From Branchiostoma floridae (lineage: Eukaryota > Chordata > Leptocardii > Amphioxiformes > Branchiostomatidae), in the NCBI RefSeq assembly GCF_000003815.2, contig NC_049985.1, positions 21,918,220-21,948,358 on the forward strand: DNA of 30,139 bases. The letters are read 5' to 3'. The first letter of the stretch is position 1. Each line of letters starts with the position of its first letter. The notes beneath the pieces were generated by a model that was not told the DNA's origin, ran no database searches, and was given only the letters and a program-made list of their open reading frames with translations. A program made the position numbers and the translations under genes. Below are positions 18,800 to 27,712 of this stretch, piece by piece.

Positions 18800-18903
18800 T
18801 CCTTGTTTATATGCTATGCACATAACAGCTGTATATTTTGAAGAGTCTCTCTCCTTGTTTATGTGTTGTACAAATAACACATGTAATATCTTTAAGAGGT
18901 TCT
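18800..18903. repeat. Two-copy tandem duplication, about 50 bp
   Basis: TCCTTGTTTATATGCTATGC, CACATAACA and TGTATATTTTGAAGAG reappear immediately after as diverged copies with TCCTTGTTTATGTGTTGT, ATAACACATGTAATATC and TTTAAGAGG. The duplication lies just upstream of the predicted minus VCBP promoter. Confidence 0.65.
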
Positions 18904-19199
18904 TTCCTCCTTTAAGTTGAAAGTTGTTTCCAAAACGTCTTGCGTGATAGATCAAGTGCGTTGATGATACAAACCGCCCACGTGTGACATTAAAGAGTTT
19001 CAAACTCAGGAGAAATTGGAGTTTTGTTATGTAATCAACCTGTCAACGGTATGTTTTATGTCTAATCTGCCTTCTGTTAAGGACTGTTAATCACGTGTGG
19101 GGCACGTGTGACTCATGGATAGAACTTCACATAAGAATCTGTCAAACAGAGAAATCAATCACAACTTTTAATTACGTACAGTCTCAAATGTTTTCTTGG

Positions 19200-19566
19200 A
19201 GCGCTAGTTTACCGTTGTCCGCGGGGTAACCAATTTCCGTTGTTTTTAAAAACAGGATATATAACGTTGGTGGACGGTGGTTTCAAACTGCAATCAATAT
19301 TTTGAAAATGAATAGATATTCAATAACCGTTTTAAAACAATGTTGTGTCATTTGAATGATGCCCTGCGTCAGGTATTCAGTAGTTACCAGCCAAGCTGTT
19401 ATCTATCTGTAGATACTGTATACGGTATAGACCAGTCATCACCAAATGATTGCAATTTGGAACGCGCCGTCTGTCGACTTGATATCCCCAATATTTAAAT
19501 ATCTACATACCCTTTTTGTCAAAACAACGAACATAGGTTACCACGCGGATTAAGGTGAACTAGCGT
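19200..19566. mobile_element. MITE family C, copy 3, enlarged core
   Basis: The ends GCGCTAGTTTACC/GGTAACC and AACGAACATAGGTTACC/GTGAACTAGCG match the other copies. The element is about 367 bp against about 215 for the complete copy, with extra core between roughly 19330 and 19440. It lies in the intergenic space between the two VCBP promoters. Confidence 0.85.
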
Positions 19567-19760
19567 TGCCTACGAAATCCTGACACAGCCAGAATTTATG
19601 GCAACACGTTAATTCGTTTCGCTGATTAACACAGCTTTCCTTGTGTAACGAACACTTAGGTATTTATTATTTCAATGAACAACCATTTGAAGAGTTCAAA
19701 ATGATCGGAGTAAAAACTATTCAGCAATATGTGTGTGATGAATCATCACTCACAGTAGCT

Positions 19761-19960
19761 TGCGTAGCCCAGTGGTTAGCTTAGTAGCCTGGGTACCATC
19801 CGATTTCTACCGGGGCTCCTTGCACTCACTGCCCTGAAAATTTGTCTACGGCAGCGAGTGCAAAGAGCCCTAATAGAAATCGTATGGTACCCAGGCTAAG
19901 TGGTTAGTGACTCTGTCTCTGGAGCAAGACGTTGGGAGCTCTAATCCCTGCTGTGTCACC
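19761..19960 (+). mobile_element. tRNA-like SINE interrupted by a MITE
   Basis: TAGCCCAGTGG at 19765-19775 fits the A-box consensus. GCTCTAATC at 19939-19947 is a degenerate B-box with two mismatches. The palindromic element at 19780-19898 splits them. Without it and one copy of the 9-bp duplication, the box spacing would be typical of a tRNA-derived SINE. The 3' end is not defined. Confidence 0.5.
19780..19898. mobile_element. Palindromic MITE with 9-bp target duplication
   Basis: TAGCCTGGGTACCAT at the left is mirrored by ATGGTACCCAGGCTA at the right. CGATTTCTA is mirrored by TAGAAATCG and GGGCTC..TTGCACTC by GAGTGCAAAGAGCCC. AGTGGTTAG occurs immediately outside both ends (19771-19779 and 19899-19907), as expected for a target-site duplication. 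A TSD of 8-9 bp is typical of hAT- or Mutator-type transposition. Confidence 0.85.
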
Positions 19961-21145
19961 GGGTTGCAGTCCTTAGGTCGGGACGTTAACTTAAACTGTG
20001 GTCCACTTTTCATTGCGTTTGTCATTGAATGAGCTAGGGGAACTTTCATGGTACAATGGACCTGTAAATACTGTTCATAGCATATATCTTCCCTGTCACT
20101 ACTATTTGAAGAGTAGCCCGTTAGTGAACTGGTCTGAGATCATTTTCCATAAAGATTTTTCGTAGAATGTCCAAAAAACTACATATTTCTAGCGTTTGTT
20201 TGCTGACCTGAACGACAAAATAATCAATTGGTCAGTTATCTTGTTAACACTGAGACTACCTGGTTAACAATAAAATTTGATTGCACCGCTCTTCCGAATG
20301 GATTGATCAAAGTTGAACAGACCTCCTACAAGTAGCTTTCGCATAAGGCCAGCAGTACTAGCTGGTATTTGACGTCAAACAACACGTTGACATTTGCAGA
20401 TACTTCAAAATCATATTTCCAATATCCTGACCAGGCGACAACCTCTTCTAACACACAATTGCCCGTTTCCTATGTTTTCATAACTTCGTAAGTATAAATC
20501 AAACAACATTCATCTGTTATGAAGCTATACATGAATCATAAGTATTTGGCAAATATACAAAGCTCGGCAGTATCAGTAGCATAGATTACGTTTGAGTCAC
20601 GACTTTTTGTAAGGCCAAGGGGAAAAATATTGTGTTTCACGTTACACGACCGAACCTAAAAAACAAACTGCCGACCCTAGCCCCCTTTTCTTGATCGGCC
20701 TCTTGTAAGGGACATAGTTCAAGTCCTTCCCGAACCAGATGGTACATAGGACTGCGCCCATCTCCGCTTCAGTATCCATGGGCCACACAACTTTGTGCAA
20801 TCACTACAGCAGGATGCTAGTCCATTGGCAGCGGTGTGTGTTGCAAGGGCCATACAGTTTAGAACCTGACATCTGAGTGCTAAAAACGTTGTAGAATCAT
20901 TTCCTAACATGTTCTCGTCATTTTCATGGCAATAGAAACAGTAGTATTAACAGACCTACCAAGCTACCTCTTATGTGTAACCCTTATGGTAAGACCCTAA
21001 AATAAGAGAAATCCTTAACTACCGACCCTATTTTTTCAATATCAAAATCGAAAACACAATATCTATTTTCTTCGGCCCTTTTGCCGAATATACGCATTTG
21101 GTCAACAGCTACGAATTAATTGTACGAGAAAAGCTTACGTCATAT
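19961..21145. other. Unassigned intergenic DNA between divergent VCBPs
   Basis: No gene, RNA or shared repeat is supported. The frame at 20719-20910 on the minus strand lacks any recognisable domain. The stretch may contain distal regulatory DNA for either VCBP. Confidence 0.4.
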
Positions 21146-21167
21146 GCCACGTGATTCGGTATATAAG
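21146..21167 (+). promoter_or_regulatory. Predicted core promoter of the plus VCBP
   Basis: GCCACGTG at 21146-21153 is followed by TATATAAG at 21160-21167. A donor-like GAAG/GTAGGT lies at 21220/21221, about 53 bp downstream. The same pair of octamers precedes the minus VCBP. Confidence 0.6.
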
Positions 21168-21189
21168 ATACTGAACATTTAGGGAAAAC

Positions 21190-21220
21190 TTACGATTAAG
21201 CAGAAGGCGGAACATTGAAG
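21190..21220 (+). other. Predicted 5' UTR exon of the plus VCBP
   Basis: The exon start is inferred about 25-30 bp after the TATA box; it ends in AACATTGAAG before GTAGGT. It would join the acceptor TTCCTATGTTTTAG ending at 22128, 11 nt upstream of the start codon, with an intron of 908 bp. Confidence 0.6.
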
Positions 21221-21417
21221 GTAGGTGGCCTAGTGTTGTTTCAAATGTATTTGTAGTTTGAAATGTTTAAAAATGTAATTGTATACTAGAAATGTAGTTA
21301 TATACTAGCCTCCACCAGGTCTTCCTACAGGCGTTTGGTTCGTAGGATTCGGTACAAAGGGAAATAATTCGCCAGGAGTCAGTTCGCGGAAAGGTTGACA
21401 GTCCACTGCGTTCTTTT

Positions 21418-21695
21418 TTTTGCCATATTAAAGAGGAGACCTACCAACATGTCTTTTGGGATTGTCCCCATTTAGTTTCCTTTTGAGATAAAATTCAATC
21501 TTGGTTCCATCAGAAAACGAGGTTAAAACTACACCTTGATTCCTTTCATGTTATTCCTGGTAACTTGAATTTAGACGCCCAACAAATAGGCGATCTTGTA
21601 ATTTTACTAGCCAAAATATGTATATATAAATGTAGGAAGGCCAACCATGTTAGTTTCCAGTCACAATTATGTTAACTTTTTCCCAAAGTGGAGTA
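21418..21695 (+). pseudogene. LINE reverse-transcriptase C-terminal remnant
   Basis: From 21421 the frame reads CHIKEETYQHVFWDCPHLV, then a stop, then continues as a plausible alpha-helical tail with a further stop. The E-x-x-x-H-x-F-W-x-C-P pattern is typical of the zinc-binding segment after the reverse transcriptase of many non-LTR retrotransposons (zf-RVT type). No RT catalytic core is present. It is a dead 3' fragment in the 5' UTR intron of the plus VCBP; the LINE clade is not determined. Confidence 0.6.
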
Positions 21696-22139
21696 TTCTG
21701 TTGTCATGCTCTTGACTGTATTATTATTATTTATTTGAGGTATTGTACTATTATTACTTCTTTTAAATTATTTGAGGTATCATTCTTATTATTTCCTTAT
21801 TTGTGTTGATGGATGGTTCACCGTTTGTATTTCATTTCTTTTGATTTATCAAAAAAAAGTTTTTTTTAAGGTAGCAATTCCCCCTCCGAAGGCCACTTCG
21901 GTGGCCAAACTCCCCCGGCAAATCATTCTCCCTGTAGCCAGCGTAGTTAGTCCGGTAAAAATTAGCTAGATACAGTTAAACCTGTACAAGTGACCACATC
22001 TACACACGGACCACTAGACCAATGTGACCACATATTTTAATTTTTCCCATTGACAAAAGCATTAAGAATCATGTCTTAATTGACCAATTAACGGGATTTT
22101 ATCGGTTCCTTGTTTTCCTATGTTTTAGAAATCCTCAAG

Positions 22140-22194
22140 ATGGCGCCGTTCACACCGTTTGTCCTGTGTATCATCCTGGCAGGTGCTATGGCAC
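22140..22194 (+). CDS. VCBP: Plus VCBP exon 1: signal peptide
   Basis: The ATG at 22140 encodes MAPFTPFVLCIILAGAMA and ends in phase 1 at a GTGAGT donor. The acceptor at 22127-22128 places 11 nt of 5' UTR in this exon. Confidence 0.93.
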
Positions 22195-25100
22195 GTGAGT
22201 ACGTTTTCTTATTTGTACAAAAGACTAAGGCTGTGGAGTGAAAGTTTGTGAATGGATGGGGGTATTTCATTTCTCAAATGATATTCGTTGAGCAGACGAC
22301 CTGAGTTCACGTCAGGGTCTGGACAGGATTGGGCAGGAAGGAGTCGAATTGTTCTGTTGGATGGGGGCGTAAAGCCGATCGCCCCGTGTAATACGTTACG
22401 GTCACATCTGCCCCAGCGCCTGTAGAGAGTGTAGCCCCACTGGACCCCGAAGCCAGGGGCACCTCTTGGTGTTTTTATAGCTGGGGGTCTATTTGTCGCC
22501 GCGGGTCAGCTAGGCGTCTACTTGTCAGGCAGGTCCCGTGCTTATTTTGACTGTGACTTAAAAAAGTCCGGAGGCCCGGCCATGTCCCAAAAATAGCCTA
22601 GTAACAGCAGGGTGTCCCACGGGGCCACTTAGTCTTAGAGGTCACGTCCGAAAGTGCAGAAAAACGGTCCGTTAACTACTGGAGGGACCCCTTTTCCAAA
22701 TAGGACCGTGGGTTTCCAAATGAGGGAGCTTTTGGCGATAGCACCGAGCATCAAACATCTGCACATAAAAAGAACCCAACGCACTTATCGAGAATTCGAA
22801 GAAAAGAAGTGGTCAGGTCCAAAAACGCAAGTCATTGTGGAGCCGCATTTAACAAGTTCCTTGCATTTCACTACCACTACTTGAAACAGCATGATGGCGC
22901 CATGGCTCTACAAATAACTTGCTGTGAAACGTTTTCACACATTTCATAAGCACCCTTACTTCACTACCAATTATTCTCTTGCTCACTTCTTTTTCGTTTC
23001 TGCAGAATCGCCATTCCGAATCATGACAGTGACAGTGCCGAGGCCGGAAGTGACGGCAAACACCGGAAGTGACATCAAACTGCCCTGTTCCTACGACATT
23101 CCGGCTGCCCGGTCCGGACTGAATCCGACCATCAATTGGTACAAGGTAACAATCTTTCAACTTTTAAACTGCACAACGCCGAAATAATGTCCAGAACACT
23201 ATTGGCATCGTGAAATTTGAATTGACAGGACTAAAAGGATTAACTCAGAAACAAATCTAAACTTTTTGTATGAAAAGTACAATGATACTAACGATGAATG
23301 AACACATATCTGGAATGTAGTGAGAAGTTCTAAAAAGTACTACGAAGACCCAGGAATACATGTTGTATACGTCAAGAATTTTCATTCAGACGCCATTCCG
23401 GCTCATTCCGCCTCTCGTGTGAAGAGATATTCGATCCGTTTGTAATTCCCGCCCGATTGTGGCACGGATTTTATAGCGAATTTTACATCTAAAACAGAAT
23501 CAGCAGGAGTCAAGCAGAACCAACCGGAATGAAGAATTTGTAAAATTCGTGCCACATTCGGCGGGAATACCAAATGGTCTCATCAAGACCTACCCAAGTA
23601 CCAAATATCAAGACAATCCAAAGGAGGCATTCTGGAGTTATGCATGGTCAACTAACAAAGAAACGCTACAGAAAACATAACCTTCTAGCGAAGGTAATAA
23701 GTTAACGTCAAATTCGGGGAGAGATAACATATACAGTTTGTACTGTGTATACCTGGCTGTCTTTATGTACATATGTAGAAAACCTTACGAACGTCCCATT
23801 TGTATGTGTTTTAGGGGGATGAAGGGATCGCCAGCGCTACCAAGATCTTCTCCCTCTCCTACCACGGCTCGACACAAATAGCGGAGGCTTACGAGGGGTA
23901 CGAGCTGCGGGTCGAACTGGAGAGTCTCACCGACCCCACCCTGAAACTCAGCGGCGTCAGGCCTTCCGATCACGGTCGGTACTGGTGCGCGGTGTTCGAC
24001 TCCGACGAGCACAACCAATTCGGCATGGACTCCAAGTCGGTTCTCCTCACAGTGATAGGTCGGTATCTGATCACTAGATTTCGATATTTCCTGTATCTTG
24101 TTCGTACGTTTTAGACAAAATACTGATACTTTCTCGTTCATGCTGAAACATTGCATAGACTATGTATGATGTACAAAATAACTGGTAAACTGTTAGATGT
24201 ACCAACATCTGATGTATAGATCGTATCTAATACCGGCTCAAACAAAAACAAGACATAGCCATGCCTTCAAGTACATTTTGGGGTTCCCAGAGGATGTCAT
24301 CCATACAATCAAATAAACGTAATCTATAAGTGTGATGTTTATGTCATATTGCACAGATCGTAACGTAAAAAAAAAGAATTGTAATATTGAGTTATTTTGT
24401 GTTACTGTCTTACTGTTTCAATGTAAAATATCTATATAAATTCTCCCAGACCCTAGCGTGCAGCAGGACCAGGGTACGGGCCGCCCGGGCCGTGTCGAGG
24501 TGCACGTGCCTGCTGTGCGGCAGGTGTACCAGGGGGAGGACGTGGAGCTCCCCTGCGAGTGCGATGGGTGCCACTGGACCAGCATCAAGACTTGGTTCAC
24601 GGTGAGGCATATAATCCATGGGCCAGAGGGAAAATTTGGTACCTCTGGGGTGGCAAATTCTCTTTGTGATTGCCCCTCCCCTTGTTTTAGACACGAAATT
24701 TCCGGATCATTTAGATGGTGATAGGTTTACAGGCTGATAGCCGGTATAAAGCTACCATACCAGAATGGCTATCACATAAAAATATATACCACAGACTTTC
24801 TACTATTCAAAAATCATAACCAGAATTTGCCATCCCAGAGGGTACCGATATGTGACATTTGGGGTCCTGGACACTTGCCCTCGGCAAAGCGCACAAACTC
24901 AACTGCCTTATGATGCATAGCTACAACTTCTTCCTAACACTAAGGTGATCACAATTCTTCCTTTCGGATAGGTGTCTTTAGCAGACACCTGGCAGGACCA
25001 CAGGAAACCATCGCCACCGTGACTCAATGTCAGGGTCATCAGTGCTCTGATGACATCAACCCCGTCGTCCCTGAATTCCAAGACCGATTCTCCGTGGGCT

Positions 25101-27105
25101 CTGGGGGACTAAAGATCTCGGCAACCAAGCGGCTGGACAAGCGCAGGTATGTGATATGTGGTTCGTTTGTGAAGGTTAGACATCCGGGTAAACAATATTC
25201 AAATACAATTCAATCTCTACATCTGGATAAAATAGTTTTACCTCCGGACGTTTCGAGTGACATCCATCACTCTTCTTCAGTGTCACTGGAATGAACTGGC
25301 AGAACAATTCCAGTTCATTCTAGTGACAATGACGCTGAAAAAGAGTGATGGATGTCACTCGAAACGTCCGGAAGTGAAACTCCGTTTTTTATCCAGTTGT
25401 AGAGATTGAATTGTATTTGAATGATATGTGGTTGAGACAAATTTACTATTAGGCTAACCATAAATAAGCATAACTCTATTCATAGATGATTATTTGGAAA
25501 CGACTTATGACCTGGGCAAGAGTGCATATAGAAATGTTGCCTACTTTTACGATATGCTTTGGTCACACTTGCGTTGGTGTCCGTCGTGGGTTAGCCAGTG
25601 GACTACTGGATACCACGGAGGTACTTCTTGGTGTTTTATGGGTAATCCCGGGTTGATTTTAACTCCGAGTTGAAGACAATACGGGGCCCGACCGTGCCCA
25701 AATACAGCCTGGTAGCCACAGGCTAACCCATGGGGCAACGTAGGGGTCACGTCCGAAAGTGCAAGAAAACAGTATATAACACATTTCTGATGTTTTCTAT
25801 AACTACTTCAGGTACTGGTGTCAGGTAGAAGACGGTACCTTCAACACTCGCGGCTCCGGAGTGGACGCTCAGTCCGTGGCTCTGGTCGTCGGTGAGTTTT
25901 CCTTTTAATACATGTTCATTTTGACGAAGCATTCTTCGTGAGTATGGCACCTTGGTCTAAGACGCTAAAGCAAAAAGCAATGCTTAAAGTGGTACAATCC
26001 ATAAAGTTCGTATAAAACTACAAAAGCAGGAACTTGGGAATGATAAATTAATGTCTCTACCCTTGCGGGATCGATTGATTCAATGATGTTTTGAAGGTAT
26101 TGTTTTGTTTCCACTTGAAACAGTGGCAGTGTGTGTTTGAACTACGAGACGTGAGCTTATTTGAAGAAGTAATATGATATGAAATATTCAGTGTTTGAAC
26201 TATTTACAACAGCACACTATTTAAAGCAGCTTTCATAGAAAATTAATGTAGACATAGATCTTAACAGGAAGCCAAACTTGTTGTAGAAATGATATCATTG
26301 TTTGAGGCAGAGTATGTTACATTTACAAAGCACTTGAGCAAAACACTTGTCAAACGGTAGTGGTGGAAATGAGTAATATAGAATTGTCCTGTATCTAAAG
26401 CGGGCTTATGGAACGCACACATACTTCAATCGTGAAAGGAAATCGCTTGTTGAGATTAATAAAAACTACTAATAGGAGCATAGGAACGATGGGTTTCCAT
26501 GATATTTAGTATCCAGGTATCTTTCGCCGAGATGTATATGATAAAGTACAAATTATGCAAATTTGAACTTAATTTGCATAATTAATGAGGAAAATCTATA
26601 TTTACAGTCTTTTCCATTATCGGACTCACATACATGTTACATGTAGTTTGTGGCAGGTGGAAGATTAGCGGATACTAATTACGAAAACAGGTCTCTAATT
26701 TGCAAATTAATGTGAAAGTGTGGTATTTCTTCTATGTGCATGTAGTAAATGATTGGATTGCCAACATTGTAACCAAAGGTGTACATAACCAAGCATAGAT
26801 TATGCAGATGTGCAAGTCAATGGCATAGATATGACCAGAATACTTTTGTATTGAATGTTTTGTCATTAATGCCATAAATTGTACCTGTCGTGCAATAAAG
26901 TTCAGTCATTCTTACCTCCGTTCCAGAGTCACGTTGTGCGGGGAAGCCGGCCGGGCGCTACCAGCACCCTGACGACTGCTCCAAGTACTACACCTGCGGG
27001 GAGGGCGGGCTGCAGTACGACGGCATCAGTGCCTGTCCACCCGGCCTAATGTACGACCAGGCCAACGGCTACTGCAACTGGGCCACGCTCGTCACCTGTC
27101 TGTAA
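22140..27105 (+). CDS. VCBP: VCBP-type protein: signal peptide, two V Ig domains, chitin-binding domain
   Basis: Seven coding exons with GT-AG introns: 22140-22194, 23006-23145, 23815-24058, 24450-24601, 25004-25146, 25812-25891 and 26927-27105. They sum to 993 nt, that is 330 residues plus TAA, the usual VCBP size. Residues 1-18 are a signal peptide. V1 has C46, W63 and Y121-W122-C123. V2 has C182, C184, C187, W195 and Y246-W247-C248. The peritrophin-A type chitin-binding domain has C275, C289, C295, C308, C321 and C329, and the protein ends one residue later. VCBPs are secreted into the gut lumen, where the V domains are thought to bind microbes and the last domain chitin. The start of the V2b exon is uncertain: the best-looking acceptor at 24971 is out of frame, and 25004 is the first in-frame choice. 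Predicted TATA box and 5' UTR exon lie about 0.95 kb upstream. Confidence 0.92.
22378..22665 (+). mobile_element. GC-rich dispersed repeat, family E
   Basis: It ends with GTGTCCCACGGGGCCACTTA and GGTCACGTCCGAAAGTGCA. The same ending is at 25556-25772, which also shares ACCTCTTGGTGTTTT-type and AAATA-CAGCCT-type blocks. Boundaries are approximate. Confidence 0.55.
22666..23005. other. Intron DNA without recognised features
   Basis: The remainder of the intron before V1a of the plus VCBP. The acceptor tract TTCTTTTTCGTTTCTGCAG ends at 23005. Confidence 0.6.
23006..23145 (+). CDS. VCBP: Plus VCBP exon 2: start of V1
   Basis: It encodes IMTVTVPRPEVTANTGS, the first V1 cysteine (LPCSYD, C46) and TINWYK, ending in phase 0 at GTAACA. 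The framework break just after the tryptophan matches V2 and both V domains of the minus gene. Confidence 0.94.
23385..23568. repeat. Imperfect inverted repeat
   Basis: ATTCCCGCCCGATTGTGGCA at about 23445 is mirrored by TGCCACATTCGGCGGGAAT ending at 23568, with AATTTTA blocks inside. Further ATTCCGG blocks lie outside. It is a palindromic MITE-like element in the V1a-V1b intron. Confidence 0.65.
23575..23700 (+). mobile_element. Truncated dispersed repeat, family S
   Basis: It carries GACCTACCCAAGTACCAAAT, ATCAAGACAATCC, GGAGTTATGC and the tail CGAAGGTAATAAG, matching the 3' part of the copies at 7444 and 13480. Confidence 0.6.
23815..24058 (+). CDS. VCBP: Plus VCBP exon 3: remainder of V1
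   Basis: The acceptor TGTATGTGTTTTAG precedes GDEGIASATKIFSLS; SDHGRYWCAVF holds the second V1 cysteine (C123), and KSVLLTVI closes the domain. The exon combines what is two exons in the minus gene. It ends in phase 1 at GTCGGT. Confidence 0.93.
24059..24449. other. Intron DNA without recognised features
   Basis: V1-V2 intron of the plus VCBP. It is AT-rich; no repeat or exon was found. The acceptor TAAATTCTCCCAG ends at 24449. Confidence 0.6.
24450..24601 (+). CDS. VCBP: Plus VCBP exon 4: start of V2
   Basis: It encodes DPSVQQDQGTGRPGR as a linker, VEVHVPAVRQVYQGEDVE and LPCECDGCHW with C182, C184 and C187, then IKTWFT. It ends in phase 0 at GTGAGG. Confidence 0.93.
25004..25146 (+). CDS. 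VCBP: Plus VCBP exon 5: middle of V2 (start uncertain)
   Basis: The frame ETIATVTQCQGHQCSDD to KISATKRLDKR is fixed by the downstream exon. The first acceptor keeping phase 0 is the CAG at 25001-25003. The AG at 24971 has a better upstream context but gives a stop after 16 codons. The donor is AG/GTATGT, inside the arginine codon before YWC. Confidence 0.75.
25152..25433. mobile_element. Palindromic MITE with flanking direct repeats, family H
   Basis: Arms of about 100 bp are centred near 25305. ATTCAAATACAATTCAATCT at about 25198 is mirrored near 25402-25422; CGGACGTTTCGAGTGACATC at about 25247 is mirrored by GATGTCACTCGAAACGTCCG. TGATATGTGGTT occurs at 25152-25163 and 25422-25433. It starts within about 20-50 bp of the V2b donor. 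Confidence 0.85.
25556..25772 (+). mobile_element. GC-rich dispersed repeat, family E
   Basis: It ends in AACCCATGGGGCAACGTAGG and GGTCACGTCCGAAAGTGCA, like 22378-22665, and in inverted orientation resembles 12905-13150. It is intronic, just before the V2c exon. Confidence 0.55.
25812..25891 (+). CDS. VCBP: Plus VCBP exon 6: end of V2
   Basis: The first base completes R245; YWCQVEDGTFNTRGSG contains C248, and AQSVALVV closes the domain. The acceptor is AACTACTTCAG and the donor GTGAGT, phase 1. Confidence 0.93.
25892..26926. other. Long AT-rich intron before the chitin-binding exon
   Basis: This 1035-bp intron has no recognised exon or MITE. It contains an inverted pair of octamers at 26551-26583, reported separately, and an acceptor TTACCTCCGTTCCAG ending at 26926. 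Confidence 0.7.
26551..26583. promoter_or_regulatory. Inverted pair of ATGCAAAT octamers
   Basis: AATTATGCAAATT at 26551-26563 and its exact reverse complement at 26571-26583 are separated by seven bases. ATGCAAAT is the POU-family octamer. The local AT richness makes chance plausible, so a regulatory role is only a suggestion. Confidence 0.3.
26927..27105 (+). CDS. VCBP: Plus VCBP exon 7: chitin-binding domain and stop
   Basis: It encodes SRCAGKPAGRYQHPDDC, SKYYTC, ISACPPG, GYCNWATLVTCL and TAA at 27103-27105. Six cysteines are in the peritrophin-A order, with the aromatic KYYTC and YCNW motifs. Confidence 0.95.
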
Positions 27106-27124
27106 GGGGACCGCTACCACCACC

Positions 27125-27154
27125 ACAATCACAACTTTGCAAAGTTGTGATTGT
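27125..27154. other. Perfect 30-bp palindrome in the predicted 3' UTR
   Basis: ACAATCACAACTTTG at 27125-27139 is followed directly by its exact reverse complement at 27140-27154. It starts 20 nt after the stop codon of the plus VCBP, so the mRNA could form a hairpin of up to about 13 base pairs there. Confidence 0.9.
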
Positions 27155-27277
27155 CGTTTCAACTTCCAATAATACAGTATTCAGTAAAACTAGTGTTTTG
27201 CTCCCTCGCTGGTAAGGCCGTGGTCTGAACTGAGCGGAATGGGAGACAACTTCAGACTGTCAAAGGTTAACTTGAAA

Positions 27278-27388
27278 ATTAAAACAATATCTTGCAGCTT
27301 AAAATGTGTCTTTGTGGTAGTCTTTTTTTTGATAGCAGAATGATTTGGTATGCTCATTAGTCAGTACTAATACGCAAGCAGAATTAAA
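27278..27388 (+). terminator. Candidate polyadenylation signals of the plus VCBP
   Basis: No AATAAA lies within the first 300 nt after the stop. The common variant ATTAAA occurs at 27278-27283 and 27383-27388. Either would give a 3' UTR of roughly 200-300 nt. Confidence 0.3.
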
Positions 27389-27712
27389 CATTTGGGTATT
27401 TAGATTAGTTTGCAGGGATGGGATATAAATGTATATATTTTGCTAGCCACACCAGTTTCCCTCCATCAGTTTGGTTCTGTCCCACATCTGGGGAATATGC
27501 TAATGAGTACACTAGAGACCCCTACTGGTGGCTTGGGTGTACTGCAGCCATAGTCAGTGGTCTCCCCTACTTTAACCAATCATTGTGGCCATTTTGCATC
27601 ATGTGAGGGTGCTATTCCCAACTCAACAGGACGGCAATGATATGTACTGTGTAATAGTAAGATCCCGGGAACTGCCCCGCCCACTCGAGGAGTTTGTTGG
27701 CATCCCGAGGGC
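27389..27712. other. Unassigned intergenic DNA
   Basis: Frames at 27418-27606 and 27585-27779 show no recognisable domain, and the second runs into the repeat array. No further VCBP or Ig-like exon is seen downstream of the plus VCBP. Confidence 0.4.

Noticed and set aside
20719-20910. 63-codon cysteine-containing minus-strand frame between the VCBPs
   Set aside because: No start context, signal peptide or domain pattern; the cysteine spacing does not match V or chitin-binding domains.
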